Made by a program: the position numbers and the translations under genes | Shown: one piece after another, positions 9,311 to 19,260 of the stretch | Numbering within the stretch: position 1 is the stretch's first letter | Layout: the number at the start of each line of letters is the position of its first letter | Source of the DNA: HXMU1420-13 sp965229525 | GTDB lineage: Bacteria; Bacteroidota; Rhodothermia; Balneolales; Balneolaceae | Direction: 5' to 3' | DNA: 64,000 nucleotides | NCBI GenBank assembly: GCA_965229525.1 | Contig: OZ245886.1 | Coordinates: forward strand, 1,302,001 to 1,366,000 | The notes under the pieces: generated by a model | Told to the model about the DNA's origin: nothing | What the model saw: only the letters and a program-made list of their open reading frames with translations | Database searches by the model: none

Positions 9311-9341
9311 ACAAAAAAGGCTCCAACCTGGAGCCTTTTTT
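9311..9341. terminator. intrinsic terminator after the S9 peptidase gene
   Basis: AAAAAAGGCTCC ... GGAGCCTTTTTT forms a stem with a short AACCT loop and A/T tracts on both sides. It lies directly downstream of the minus-strand S9 peptidase. Confidence 0.85.
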
Positions 9342-9356
9342 GACCTAATTCTTCAA

Positions 9357-11384
9357 CTAATTATCGAGCGACATAGTCTCGACTTCTAGTTCCATGTCGG
9401 GGCGTTCGGCATCACCTTTTAAGTATTCGTTAAACCATCGCATTGCTCGAAGGTTGTAATCAAACTGTGCGGTTGCTCGCCGGTTTCCGTGTCCTTCACC
9501 CGGGTAAAGAACTAATCGTACAGGTGTATCTGTTCTGGTTTTAATATGTCGATAGAGCTCATAAGACTGTCCCGGGTCAACGCGGGTATCTTCTTTACCA
9601 TGCATAATTAGCAATGGGGTTTGTGCCTGATCTACATAAAATATTGGACTGCGTTCGAGATAATCTTGATAGTCGTCCCAGAGTCTTTTTCTAGAGTGAA
9701 CGAGGTATAATTCTTCAGGAATATCACTGGTTCCCCACTTTGAGATGTTGTTGCTTATGCCAACGAACATTACTCCAGCTGCGAAACGATCGCTATATCG
9801 CGTACTCATCCATGCAGTTGCGTAACCACCATAAGATCCGCCGGTAACACCAACTTTATCACCATCTACGATACCCAACTCTATAAGATGATCTACGCCC
9901 TCGACAATGTCATCGAATTCAGCACCAGCTAAGTCCCCTTGCGAGCTCATCGCAAATTCTAAGCCTCGTCCGGTAGAACCACGATAATTTGGATAGAACA
10001 CAGCAAACCCATCACCAGCTGCAACTTGTCCGGCCATAGAATACGCAGTCAGCCAACCATTGTCGTAATGAGCTTCAGGTCCACCATGAATCACGTTGAT
10101 CAATGGATAACGCTCACCTTCTTCGTAACCAACCGGATATATCAATAATCCTTCAATATCCATTCCATCTTCGGTAGTAAAGGTAATCACTTCCTGTCGA
10201 CCAAGTTTTGTTTCATCCAACCATGGGTTGCTGTTTGTTACTCTTGAAATTTCTCTATCACGCCGTTTTTTGATGTACACTTCATCCGGATGAAGTGGGC
10301 TTTCGGCATCAAATAAGAACGTGTCATTTGCTTCCACAAAGGCATTCATCATAGTTCCTCCCGTTGGAATCATTACATCCATATCGGAACCGTCAATATC
10401 AAGAGTACCTAACTCTGACCAAACACCTTTGCTGGCTAAGTAAAATAGCTCGTCATTATCTTTCCATTTTACCTGCTCGAATTTTCCTTCAAAATCTTCA
10501 AACAACATGGTTGATTCACCAGTCATAGCATCAACAATTTTAAGACGGCCATCAATAGGATCGTTGATATGAGCGCCTGCAATCATTGCTAAATTTTTAC
10601 TATCAGGGCTCCATGTAATAGCGCCTAATTTACCTTTATGATCTACTTGAGAAATTACCTCACGTGTTTCATGATCAACCACGAAAATCTCTTGTGCCAT
10701 ATAAAAATCATCTACTAATGAAGTTGGTGCTAAAGCAACTACTACTTTACTTAAATCCGGGCTCCAGTGAACTTGAGAAACACTACCTTCAATTTCTATA
10801 CGATGTGGTTCGTGCCCTTCTTTCGATACATTTTGCATGTATGCCCAGGTGTTTCTTAATCCTTCTTCGTAAACCTCGGGCTCATAGGGTAGGGGGTTTG
10901 CACTTTTTTGTGATGGTTCAATAGCACGAAAAACGATGTGATCACCATCACTTCCCCATTCATACGAACTAATATTCCTGTCGAATGCATAAAGCTTTTG
11001 AGCTTCGCCACCGTTTAATGAGATTTCATACATCGAGCGGGTAGCATCTCCATCTTTTCTTGCCAAAAAAGTAATACTATTATGACCAGGCCGAAAAGCA
11101 ACTCCACTTACACTTGTGCCAGTTACAAATGGCCGAGACTCAAGCGTCTCCATATCCAATAAATATAGATATGTGGATGCTGTTACGTTTTCTTTAAAAG
11201 GATCTGCAGGAACGATCAATGTATAAGCAGCAGATTGCCCATCTTCCGAAATATATACCGAGCCTACTTGTTGTGTTTTGGCTACATGCATAGGTGTCAT
11301 TACTTCTTGCGCCAACACAGAGCCAGCCATCAACATAAGTAAAAAAACAATTATGCTTCCTCTTAGTAACTTCATGATTTTCAT
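9357..11384 (-). CDS. S9-family prolyl oligopeptidase-type serine peptidase, exported
   Basis: A 675-residue periplasmic peptidase. A signal peptide (MKIMKLLRGSIIVFLLMLMAGSVLAQ) is followed by a WD/PD40-like propeller over the first ~400 residues and an alpha/beta hydrolase domain. The triad is visible as Ser517 in GGSYGG, Asp599 in HGKEDTRV and His632 in GEGHGN. Members are acylaminoacyl- or dipeptidyl-peptidases that trim peptides. With the POT transporter at 1518 this fits a peptide-scavenging lifestyle (inference). The gene has its own terminator and a ~220 bp region upstream. Confidence 0.93.
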   Translation of the reverse strand: MKIMKLLRGSIIVFLLMLMAGSVLAQEVMTPMHVAKTQQVGSVYISEDGQSAAYTLIVPADPFKENVTASTYLYLLDMETLESRPFVTGTSVSGVAFRPGHNSITFLARKDGDATRSMYEISLNGGEAQKLYAFDRNISSYEWGSDGDHIVFRAIEPSQKSANPLPYEPEVYEEGLRNTWAYMQNVSKEGHEPHRIEIEGSVSQVHWSPDLSKVVVALAPTSLVDDFYMAQEIFVVDHETREVISQVDHKGKLGAITWSPDSKNLAMIAGAHINDPIDGRLKIVDAMTGESTMLFEDFEGKFEQVKWKDNDELFYLASKGVWSELGTLDIDGSDMDVMIPTGGTMMNAFVEANDTFLFDAESPLHPDEVYIKKRRDREISRVTNSNPWLDETKLGRQEVITFTTEDGMDIEGLLIYPVGYEEGERYPLINVIHGGPEAHYDNGWLTAYSMAGQVAAGDGFAVFYPNYRGSTGRGLEFAMSSQGDLAGAEFDDIVEGVDHLIELGIVDGDKVGVTGGSYGGYATAWMSTRYSDRFAAGVMFVGISNNISKWGTSDIPEELYLVHSRKRLWDDYQDYLERSPIFYVDQAQTPLLIMHGKEDTRVDPGQSYELYRHIKTRTDTPVRLVLYPGEGHGNRRATAQFDYNLRAMRWFNEYLKGDAERPDMELEVETMSLDN

Positions 11385-11605
11385 AGAATATTGATTAGGT
11401 TGATTGTTTAAAAATTACTCCACATCTCTCAACGTAGGTATACTTTGTGAAATTTAATTGAAGACCAATCAGCTTACACTTTTTATTTCTAAATCAAGTG
11501 TATCACTTAATCAATTATTGATCCATTTTTTTGAGAGTGCACCGAATAATGCCCCCGCTGGAACTTACAAATACAGCAGTAGATCTTTGGCTACCACTTT
11601 TATGT

Positions 11606-12034
11606 TTACTCTTTTCGTTTTTTAATATGTAATCGAAAAGCATGAATTGAAATACCGTAGCAGATTATTGCACCAACACCAAATAATATGCGGGCGAACG
11701 AGAAATTCGTTTCAACAGAAACAAAACTAAAACCGCCCGACATATTTTCTGCTGAGCCGAATAAAGCAACCCATCCACCAACTGTTCCCATCATGGCGAT
11801 AAGAATACCCGCCATCAGGTTGTTGTATTTTGCATTTTCTCCGATCAAAATCATGATGCCGGCAAATCCAAAAATTGCTCCTGCTAAAGATACTACCCAA
11901 CCGGGCGCTTCACCTTCTTGTAGTTCTACAGGACCCCAACCCAATCCCATCAAAAAAAATGAAAGACCTGCCAAAATAAACAATACACCCGCCATTATTT
12001 GTTGGTTTTTCGAAAGTTTGTTGGAACGACTCAT
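11606..12034 (-). CDS. small membrane protein of unknown function
   Basis: A 142-residue protein with four hydrophobic segments, a basic N-terminus (MSRSNKLSKNQQ) and a basic C-terminal tail (HIKKRKE), suggesting an inner-membrane protein with cytoplasmic ends. I do not recognise the family. It starts 24 bp after the stop of the Dabb lipoprotein gene and is probably in the same transcript. Confidence 0.65.
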   Translation of the reverse strand: MSRSNKLSKNQQIMAGVLFILAGLSFFLMGLGWGPVELQEGEAPGWVVSLAGAIFGFAGIMILIGENAKYNNLMAGILIAMMGTVGGWVALFGSAENMSGGFSFVSVETNFSFARILFGVGAIICYGISIHAFRLHIKKRKE

Positions 12035-12058
12035 ACATTCAAAATCTAAAACATTGTA

Positions 12059-12472
12059 TTAATTCACGATCATATCATATACAAGCACTCGCTCCCAGAG
12101 ATGACTGTAATTCTCCACAAATTGCTTATGAATCGGGTGTTCCTGATAGGCATCCTGATCTTCTACACTTTCAAATATCATAAGCTCTGAAACATGAAAA
12201 CTATTGTCAACAACTTCTCTTTCTAAGGTTGATGCTGGAGTACCTACCCACAACTCTTTTACTTCTTCAATACCTTTCAGTGAGTTTATTCCTTCTATGA
12301 GTTGTTGTTTATCAGACTCTGACTCTGGATTATTTAACCAGAAAAATACATGATGAACCACCTGACCTGCACGATTTTCTGCTACACTAACTGTTGAAGG
12401 AAGCTCTGGCGAGGTTTGGCAACCAATTAGAATCACCAATAAATATGATAGAAATAAGTGTTTAATTTTCAT
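12059..12472 (-). CDS. Dabb (stress-responsive A/B barrel) domain lipoprotein
   Basis: A 137-residue lipoprotein with a signal peptide ending in lipobox LIGC (Cys18). The mature part has the Dabb ferredoxin-like pattern: VVHHVFFWL near the start, spaced GIEEVKELWVGTPA, then FESVEDQDAYQEHPIHKQF. The domain usually dimerises, and its role in lipoproteins is unknown. It is the first gene of a two-gene unit with the small membrane protein downstream. Confidence 0.8.
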   Translation of the reverse strand: MKIKHLFLSYLLVILIGCQTSPELPSTVSVAENRAGQVVHHVFFWLNNPESESDKQQLIEGINSLKGIEEVKELWVGTPASTLEREVVDNSFHVSELMIFESVEDQDAYQEHPIHKQFVENYSHLWERVLVYDMIVN

Positions 12473-12842
12473 GTATTAATTAATGTGAATTAAAAGAAGA
12501 ATTTTATCATGGTTTGAACAGCTAATTTTAAGGATTAAAGGATAGCACGGATTTGAATATACACTCAGGTTTTAACATCTGCGTTAATCCTAAAATCCGA
12601 TAAAACCGAGATTCATATTGCTGAATAAATTAAATAGTCATGACCGATTTATTCTGCCCCGATATTCTTATTCGCTTCGATCCAGCCAAATAACAATCTT
12701 ATCCCCAATCTTGCAAACAATATTACCACAACCCTAGCGACAAAAGTAATGGTTTGAATTTTGGTTGGCTGATTTGATCTCTAACATGGATCTATAAGAC
12801 TCCATATGCGGTATTTTTGAAATAGTTTTGTTTCTTTGACCG
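12473..12842. other. 370-bp intergenic region between divergent genes
   Basis: No gene is seen here. It contains an imperfect inverted pair, TTTTAAGGATTAA near 12526 and TTAATCCTAAAATCC near 12583, resembling small dispersed repeats. The promoters of the Dabb unit and the MFS gene should lie here, but I cannot assign them. Confidence 0.5.
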
Positions 12843-14027
12843 ATGCAAAAAATCCCAAAACATATTCTACCTATAATTGTTTTTGCCCAGTTTACTGGTA
12901 CTTCTCTTTGGTTCGCAGGAAATGCTGTTGTGGATGATCTGATTGCTGAGCTAAATTTACTAGAGATGTTCGTGGGCTTTATTACGATGGCGGTTCAAGC
13001 AGGATTTATTATTGGTACGCTGGTTTTCGCTTTCGTGAATCTGGCTGACCGTTTTTCACCTGTTCGAGTTTTTTTGATTTGTAGTCTGGCGGGATCTTTA
13101 GCAAACTTAACTGCCATTTGGTGTTCCGACTTTACTGAGATTATGTTTGCGCGATTATTTACGGGTTTTTTCCTTGCCGGGATTTACCCCGTCGGGATGA
13201 AAATTGCCTCAGACTGGCATAAAGAAGGATTGGGAAAAGCCTTGGGATATTTAGTTGGTGCGCTGGTTTTAGGTACCGCCTTTCCTCATTTATTGAAATT
13301 TTCAGGTAATAATTTCCATTGGTCTTCAGTAATTATTGGAACTTCAATCCTGGCCTCATTGGGTGGAATTCTACTTTTTGCAACCGTAAAGGACGGGCCT
13401 CATCACACCAAAAATTCTACCACCAAGATTGAGATTCATGCTCTTTTGGATTTGTTCAAAGCTCCCAATTTTCGATCGGCTGCCTTCGGCTATTTTGGGC
13501 ATATGTGGGAGTTATACACCTTCTGGGCATTCGTTCCGGTGATGCTCTCTTTTTACCTTACAACCAATGATGTTACCTCCATCAGTGTGTCGTTCTGGTC
13601 ATTTATGATTATAGGAATTGGAGGGGTAGGCTGTGCGGTAGGTGGTCATCTTTCACAAGGAAATCGAAGCAAACATGTGGCCATGATTAGTTTAATCGTA
13701 TCGGGACTATGTTGCTTGATTCTGCCATTTTCGTTTTCTGCTCCCCTTACTCTCTTTCTTTTATTGATGCTAATTTGGGGTATTTTTGTAATCCCGGATA
13801 GCCCCCAGTTTTCAACTTTGGTGGCTCAATCTGCATCTTCAACTTATGTAGCAACCGGACTGACCATCGTTAATAGTCTTGGCTTTGCATTAACGATAGT
13901 TAGTATTCAAACGGTGAACCTGCTTTGGGATGCGACTTCAAACCCGATGGTTTTTCTTGTCCTGTTGATCGGACCAATTTTTGGACTTTTTGCCATATCA
14001 AATTATAAAATCACAGCTAGTAATTAG
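12843..14027 (+). CDS. MFS transporter
   Basis: A 394-residue polytopic protein with about 12 membrane segments, a short loop between segments 2 and 3 (NLADRFSPVRVF) and a central loop near residues 185-200, consistent with a major facilitator superfamily permease. The N-terminal half resembles CynX/NimT- or nitrate-type carriers, but I cannot name a substrate. Its 3' end overlaps the convergent kinase gene by 11 bp. Confidence 0.8.
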   Translation: MQKIPKHILPIIVFAQFTGTSLWFAGNAVVDDLIAELNLLEMFVGFITMAVQAGFIIGTLVFAFVNLADRFSPVRVFLICSLAGSLANLTAIWCSDFTEIMFARLFTGFFLAGIYPVGMKIASDWHKEGLGKALGYLVGALVLGTAFPHLLKFSGNNFHWSSVIIGTSILASLGGILLFATVKDGPHHTKNSTTKIEIHALLDLFKAPNFRSAAFGYFGHMWELYTFWAFVPVMLSFYLTTNDVTSISVSFWSFMIIGIGGVGCAVGGHLSQGNRSKHVAMISLIVSGLCCLILPFSFSAPLTLFLLLMLIWGIFVIPDSPQFSTLVAQSASSTYVATGLTIVNSLGFALTIVSIQTVNLLWDATSNPMVFLVLLIGPIFGLFAISNYKITASN

Positions 14028-16827
14028 GAATAAAAATTTCCCATTCCGATTGCCATTTTCCTTGATCCTGCAACCAACTAATTGCATTGTTTCTCATTGA
14101 TGCGATATCTGCCTCAAATCGATCGCGAAGTTCTCTGTAGTCGCGTTCATCATCTAGAAATTCATACACAGGATTCGCATCAAGGAATGTATAAATATTT
14201 GCTTTCGAGCCTCTTTCAAAATGAATTTCTTCGAGGATTTCAAGAACAAGATCTTTGTTTTTTTGAAGAGCCACGCATTCCATATAGTCCATTAAGTCCT
14301 GAACTATTTCCTTTTTTATATCCCCTTCATAGCTCAGGTAGCTCATAATATCATCACAAACAGCTTGAGTAAGAGTCCCTGCCTTGTCATCCTTACCTAG
14401 TTTCTCATACAAAATGCTGCTAAGCGCAAGATCTTCCAAATAATAATAATTCAGATTCTCGAGAGATGGAATATTGGGAAAGTTCTCTTCCAGATACTCT
14501 TCTGCCTCATTGTACCAACCTGCATTTAAATACATGAACATAAATGGCTCAAACAATTCATAATCGGTTTTATCGGTATCCATGAACTCGACAACTTTTT
14601 CCAAGGTAATTCGAGCGCTATCATACTGCTCTTTGTATAAGAAATAGTCAAAATTCATCTCTAACAAACTGAAGTTCTCTGGATAAACATTGGCAATTTC
14701 ACCTTTCATCTGCTCAACCAGAAAGAAGAATCCAAGATCAAACGAGATTTCAGCCAGATGAAATTTATAACTCAGGTTACCCGGTTCTAGTTCATACGCC
14801 TGGTACGCTAAAATGAATGATTCGTCCAGTCTACCGAAAGGCTGATCTTTTATAAACTCTGCTTTTAAATTCATTGCTAACGAATTTTCCGGATTTATTT
14901 CCAGATTTTTAGCCATAAGCTCAAAGGCAACTTCAAATTCGTCTGCATCGTAGTGCCATCTTGCTTTCGAATCGATGGCTAGTGCATTATATGGATCCGT
15001 TTCAAAGGCTCGATTAATCAATTGAACATATAAATCCCAACTCGCCACATTTGAGTACCATATCATTATTTCTGGATCACCCGGAATAATGGTATGCGCC
15101 TTATGCAATGCAATTTGAGCTTCCTCATAATTATCAATATTGATATGATAGATACCTAATGCCGCATATGCCCATCCTAATTCTGGATCTAACAGCAGCG
15201 CTCGATCGATATTTCGGCGCATATAGTCCAGCATATCTTGTCGATTGATGTTTCCATAGGTGTGCAATAAATCATATGCAATTGCCAGGCGCGCATAAGC
15301 AGCAGCAAATTCCGGATCTTTTTCAATTGCCTGATCAAATAAATCGATGGCTTCCTCGATTTCGTTAGCTCTTCGATTTGATAGCAATTGTGTTGCTTTC
15401 AGGTATAAATCGTACGACTCTGTATTTGAGGTAAGTAGCTTTGAGATTTGCCCTTCTTTTTCGGGAAGTAAACGCACTTCTAATTCTTGAAGAACCTGTT
15501 GCGAAATTTCATCCTGTATTTGGAAAAGATCATTTGCCGAATATTCTCTTTGATACGTTTCTGACCACACATGAAAACCATCATCCGCCTTAACTAGCTG
15601 AGCAGTAATCCGAATTTGATTTCCAAATTTTCGTACACTTCCTTCCAATACGTGATCAACTCCCAAGTCGCTACCAATCTCTCTCAAATCCAGGTTCTGT
15701 CCTTTGAACTGAAAGGAAGAAGTTCGACCTGCTACTTTCAAACCATCTACTTTTGTTAGCACATTCAGTAATTCTTCAGATAATCCATCGGAGAAGTATT
15801 CCTGATCTTGTTCCTGACTCATATCAACAAATGGAAGCACCGCAATGGAAGCTGTTTGTACAGCAAGTGTATCACGTTCAATAATTCCACCGCCAAAGAA
15901 TACTCTTTCAACCACCATAAAAAGAACTGCTACAGAAAGAATTCCTACAATCGAAACAACGGTCACTTTTTGCTTCTTTGAAAGATCTGTTTCAACCTCC
16001 CTAATAATGGTTTGAGTTTCATTCTTGTATTCATCGAGTTCTACAATTATTTCACTAAAAGACTGATATCTATCGTCTTTATCTTTTTGTAAACATTTAG
16101 AAATGATCGAAGCAATGGCTTTTGGAATTTCCGGTACTAGTGCTTCGATTGGGGTTGGTTCCTCGTGCATTATGGAATATGAAATAGCCTGCTGATAGAC
16201 CCCATCAAAGGGCAACAGCTTACTAAACATTTGATAAAGCACCACCCCATAAGCCCATATCTCTGATTGAAAGGTAGCTGGTAAGCCTACAAATAACTCC
16301 GGCGCCATATATGTAGCAGTTCCAATTTGTTCAGTCGTGTTATGAAAATCAGCCGCTTCTAAAAGCCCTGCTATTCCAAAATCTAAAATCTTAACCCGAC
16401 CTTTGTCAGAGATCATAATGTTACCGGCCTTTATATCCCGGTGAATGATGCCTTCTTCATGAGCAGCAAGCAAACCATCTGCAATACTTCGTGCAAACTG
16501 GAAATACTGCTCTTCGGTTAACTCATGTTCTTCGATATAATTCTGAAGTTCTTTTCCTTCTATATATTGGAATACAATAAATGTCCCGTCATCACTTTCT
16601 TCAATAGCATGAACCTGGGCGATATTAGGATGACTGAGTGATGCGGCAATTTTCGCTTCATTTGAAAAACGCTCTAACGCTTCTTCATTTTCTGTGATCG
16701 AAGAGCTAAGGAATTTTAGGGCTACTTGTCGCTCGAGTCGCGTATCCTCGGCAAGATAAACCGTCCCCATCCCACCAGCGCCGAGCTTTTCAATAATCTT
16801 GTAATGAAGTAATTGCTTACCGATCAT
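14017..16827 (-). CDS. Ser/Thr protein kinase with TolB/FlgO-like domain and TPR repeats
   Basis: A 936-residue protein. Residues ~8-265 form a PknB-type kinase: glycine loop GAGGMG, Lys38 (VALK), catalytic HRDIKAGN with Asp131 and Asn136, DFG 149-151 and an APE-type MAPEL. The F-helix position reads SEIWAYG, with Glu where Asp is usual. A single membrane segment lies near 284-312. Then follows a TolB/FlgO-like domain (VLPFVDMS, FSDGLSEEL, GVDHVLEGSVRK; ~325-455) and a long tetratricopeptide solenoid to the C-terminus. The kinase should be cytoplasmic and the rest periplasmic if the orientation is the usual one. It lies 38 bp downstream of its kinase-less paralogue, so the two are probably co-expressed. 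Targets are unknown. Confidence 0.9.
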   Translation of the reverse strand: MIGKQLLHYKIIEKLGAGGMGTVYLAEDTRLERQVALKFLSSSITENEEALERFSNEAKIAASLSHPNIAQVHAIEESDDGTFIVFQYIEGKELQNYIEEHELTEEQYFQFARSIADGLLAAHEEGIIHRDIKAGNIMISDKGRVKILDFGIAGLLEAADFHNTTEQIGTATYMAPELFVGLPATFQSEIWAYGVVLYQMFSKLLPFDGVYQQAISYSIMHEEPTPIEALVPEIPKAIASIISKCLQKDKDDRYQSFSEIIVELDEYKNETQTIIREVETDLSKKQKVTVVSIVGILSVAVLFMVVERVFFGGGIIERDTLAVQTASIAVLPFVDMSQEQDQEYFSDGLSEELLNVLTKVDGLKVAGRTSSFQFKGQNLDLREIGSDLGVDHVLEGSVRKFGNQIRITAQLVKADDGFHVWSETYQREYSANDLFQIQDEISQQVLQELEVRLLPEKEGQISKLLTSNTESYDLYLKATQLLSNRRANEIEEAIDLFDQAIEKDPEFAAAYARLAIAYDLLHTYGNINRQDMLDYMRRNIDRALLLDPELGWAYAALGIYHINIDNYEEAQIALHKAHTIIPGDPEIMIWYSNVASWDLYVQLINRAFETDPYNALAIDSKARWHYDADEFEVAFELMAKNLEINPENSLAMNLKAEFIKDQPFGRLDESFILAYQAYELEPGNLSYKFHLAEISFDLGFFFLVEQMKGEIANVYPENFSLLEMNFDYFLYKEQYDSARITLEKVVEFMDTDKTDYELFEPFMFMYLNAGWYNEAEEYLEENFPNIPSLENLNYYYLEDLALSSILYEKLGKDDKAGTLTQAVCDDIMSYLSYEGDIKKEIVQDLMDYMECVALQKNKDLVLEILEEIHFERGSKANIYTFLDANPVYEFLDDERDYRELRDRFEADIASMRNNAISWLQDQGKWQSEWEIFIPNY

Positions 16828-16865
16828 GTTATTAAAGACAATTATCGATATTGAAAATTAATCGC

Positions 16866-19121
16866 TTAGTCAGTTAGCTCCCAGCTTTCCTGCCATTCTC
16901 CAATTTCCTTAAAGTAAGCTACTACATTGGCTCTCATTCTGGCTTTGTCTTCTTCAATACGTACTAGCACATTATTCGGATCATCGAATTCTGTTATTGC
17001 ATTATAGTACAGTTTATCAGATGAGAAGTTTGCATAAACGCCAAACCAACTGGACTTATATTTTCTAGTGAAATACAACTCTTCCACAATCATAAAATAT
17101 CTCTCATAATCTCTGGCCAATAAGAAGCAATTAAGATTATTAATAAGTGCTCTGGATTCTTCTTTAGAAATTTCCCCTTCAAATTCTAACGGGGTAGAAC
17201 TACTTTCACAGTTTAATGAAGCTAACATATCGGCCCGAGTTGTATCACCTACTTCATCAAACAACAATCTTAGGTTAGCAAACTGTGAAATATCATCAAC
17301 TATTGTTAGTGTATCTGAAAAGAATTTTGGTTCTTCAGATTTGATCAGTTCAATGGCTTCTGAATATTGTTCAGTATTAATCAGCGTTGTTAATTCGATA
17401 AATAAATCAACTTCGGCTAACTCCTCTTCGTCCATATTAAATATCTCTACAAACTCTTTGAAATAGTCTCTATTTCCCTTAAATATCTCACGATTCAACT
17501 CCATCATAAGAATGGACATATTTTCTGGATATAAAGATTTAGCAACTTCCAGATAATGGTCAGCTATTTCAGATAACCCTAAATTAGTAGCATATTGAAC
17601 AATTGAACTTAGATTATATATTGTATTTGGATGCTCTAGGAGAAACTTATGGTGTTCAATTACTGCTTCATCAAGTTTGCCAAATCCCTCTCCGGCTATT
17701 AAGTTTATCTTAGCTGTTTTGGCTCTGGTATAATCCGGATTCAATTCAATATTTCTATCAAACAAATCCAATGCCTTTTCATATTCACCGTCTACTTGGT
17801 AATCTAATGCCAGGTTTTGGATTATAACGGGTGATAAAGGATCTATTTCATATGCTTCCTTAACTAATTCACGGCTTAATAATCGCTCTTCCGGTCCATT
17901 AAATAATGATTGCGAATACCAAATCAGGATTTCAGGGTTATTAGGATTTAATTCATAGGCTTTCTTTAAGGCATCTTTTCTCTTTTCATCATCAAACTCC
18001 AACTCATAGTATTCTCCAAGACCTGCATATGCTTCACCTGATGAATTATCCAGAAACAGAGCCTGATCAGCATTTAAACGAATTAGTTCTTTAGCCTCTT
18101 CTATGTTAATACTTCCGTATTCATATAATCGGGCGTACGCAATTGCTAACCGTGCATAGGCTTCTGCATAGGATTGATCTAAATCGATGGCGCGTTCGAA
18201 TTCTAAAATGGCCTGTCTAATTTCATCTGGATTTCTATTTCGTAATAATTGAATTCCTCTTAAATAAGCCTCATAAGCTTCAATATCAGTAGTAGGAATT
18301 TCTGAGGACAATGCAATTAACTCATCCGGATCATTATCCAGCAAACGAACCTTTAATTCATTCAACACCATTTGAGAAATCTCATCCTGAATATCGAAAA
18401 TGCTTTCGGTGTTGTATTCCCGATCGTAGGTTTCACTCCACATATGGAAACCGTCCTCTACTTTAATGAGCTGGGCAGTAATTCTTAATCGATTTCCAGC
18501 TTTTCGAACCGAACCTTCTAAGATGTGATCTACCCCTAATTCTGAACCGATCAAAGTTAGATTTTCATTTTGACCTTTGAATTTGAAAGAGGAAGTCCGA
18601 CCTGCCACTTTCATGTCTTCAACTTTGGCTAACACATTCAGAAGTTCTTCAGAAAGTCCATCGGAGAAATATTCCTGATCGCCTTCGGGAGATAAATCAG
18701 CAAATGGAAGCACGGCAATCGAGGCCTGAGAATATTCAATCTGATCCCGATCTAAAATGGTGGATTCAGCAAAGAAGATGCGTTCGGTGAGTAGAAAAAA
18801 CACCAAGACCGATAGCGAACCAATAATGATTTTGTTAATCTTTTTACCTGTATCCGCAGATACCGATTCTTCGAGTTCGACTTCATCCGATTTCTTAATT
18901 CCCTCGGGAGTCAGCTCAAAAGCCCAGGCAAAAATGAGTGCAAGTGGGAAACCGATTAAAACAAGAGTCGTTACAAGGGGAGCGATCCAATCTGGAAATC
19001 CGAGTTGTGGAGCGATGGTTGCAAAGACCTGGATTATAAGCCAACCAGCAATTGCGTAAGCTGTAGCTACACGAAAGACATTTCGTCTTTTTAACTCCGT
19101 AATCAAGTTTTGAACATTCAT
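16866..19121 (-). CDS. membrane-anchored TolB/FlgO-like domain plus TPR protein (paralogue of the kinase)
   Basis: A 751-residue protein. The first ~80 residues (ELKRRNVFRVATAYAIAGWLIIQV ... FELTPEGIKK) are the two-helix N-terminal region seen in adenylate-cyclase-like and TPR signalling proteins; another membrane helix lies near 95-115. Residues ~130-265 match the TolB/FlgO-like domain of the downstream kinase almost line by line (FSDGLSEELLNVL, VAGRTSSF, LGVDH.LEGSVRK). TPR repeats follow to the end. No kinase or cyclase motifs are present. The function is unknown; it probably shares a process with the kinase. Confidence 0.85.
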   Translation of the reverse strand: MNVQNLITELKRRNVFRVATAYAIAGWLIIQVFATIAPQLGFPDWIAPLVTTLVLIGFPLALIFAWAFELTPEGIKKSDEVELEESVSADTGKKINKIIIGSLSVLVFFLLTERIFFAESTILDRDQIEYSQASIAVLPFADLSPEGDQEYFSDGLSEELLNVLAKVEDMKVAGRTSSFKFKGQNENLTLIGSELGVDHILEGSVRKAGNRLRITAQLIKVEDGFHMWSETYDREYNTESIFDIQDEISQMVLNELKVRLLDNDPDELIALSSEIPTTDIEAYEAYLRGIQLLRNRNPDEIRQAILEFERAIDLDQSYAEAYARLAIAYARLYEYGSINIEEAKELIRLNADQALFLDNSSGEAYAGLGEYYELEFDDEKRKDALKKAYELNPNNPEILIWYSQSLFNGPEERLLSRELVKEAYEIDPLSPVIIQNLALDYQVDGEYEKALDLFDRNIELNPDYTRAKTAKINLIAGEGFGKLDEAVIEHHKFLLEHPNTIYNLSSIVQYATNLGLSEIADHYLEVAKSLYPENMSILMMELNREIFKGNRDYFKEFVEIFNMDEEELAEVDLFIELTTLINTEQYSEAIELIKSEEPKFFSDTLTIVDDISQFANLRLLFDEVGDTTRADMLASLNCESSSTPLEFEGEISKEESRALINNLNCFLLARDYERYFMIVEELYFTRKYKSSWFGVYANFSSDKLYYNAITEFDDPNNVLVRIEEDKARMRANVVAYFKEIGEWQESWELTD

Positions 19122-19260
19122 AGTGACACCCGAAAACTAACCCGCACTAATAAAACAAAAAAACTGCTCTTTTCTTAATAGAAAGATTTACCCTTTAAAT
19201 GCCCCGTTTTCAAATTAGTTGATCATCTCCTTACTTTCAGATGTTCAAAAATGTTACAAA

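Noticed and set aside
14017..19121. Kinase/TPR pair as an anti-phage system
   Set aside because: Eukaryotic-type kinases occur in some defence systems, but there is no nuclease, toxin or other defence gene nearby. The TolB/TPR layout is common in signalling proteins of this phylum.
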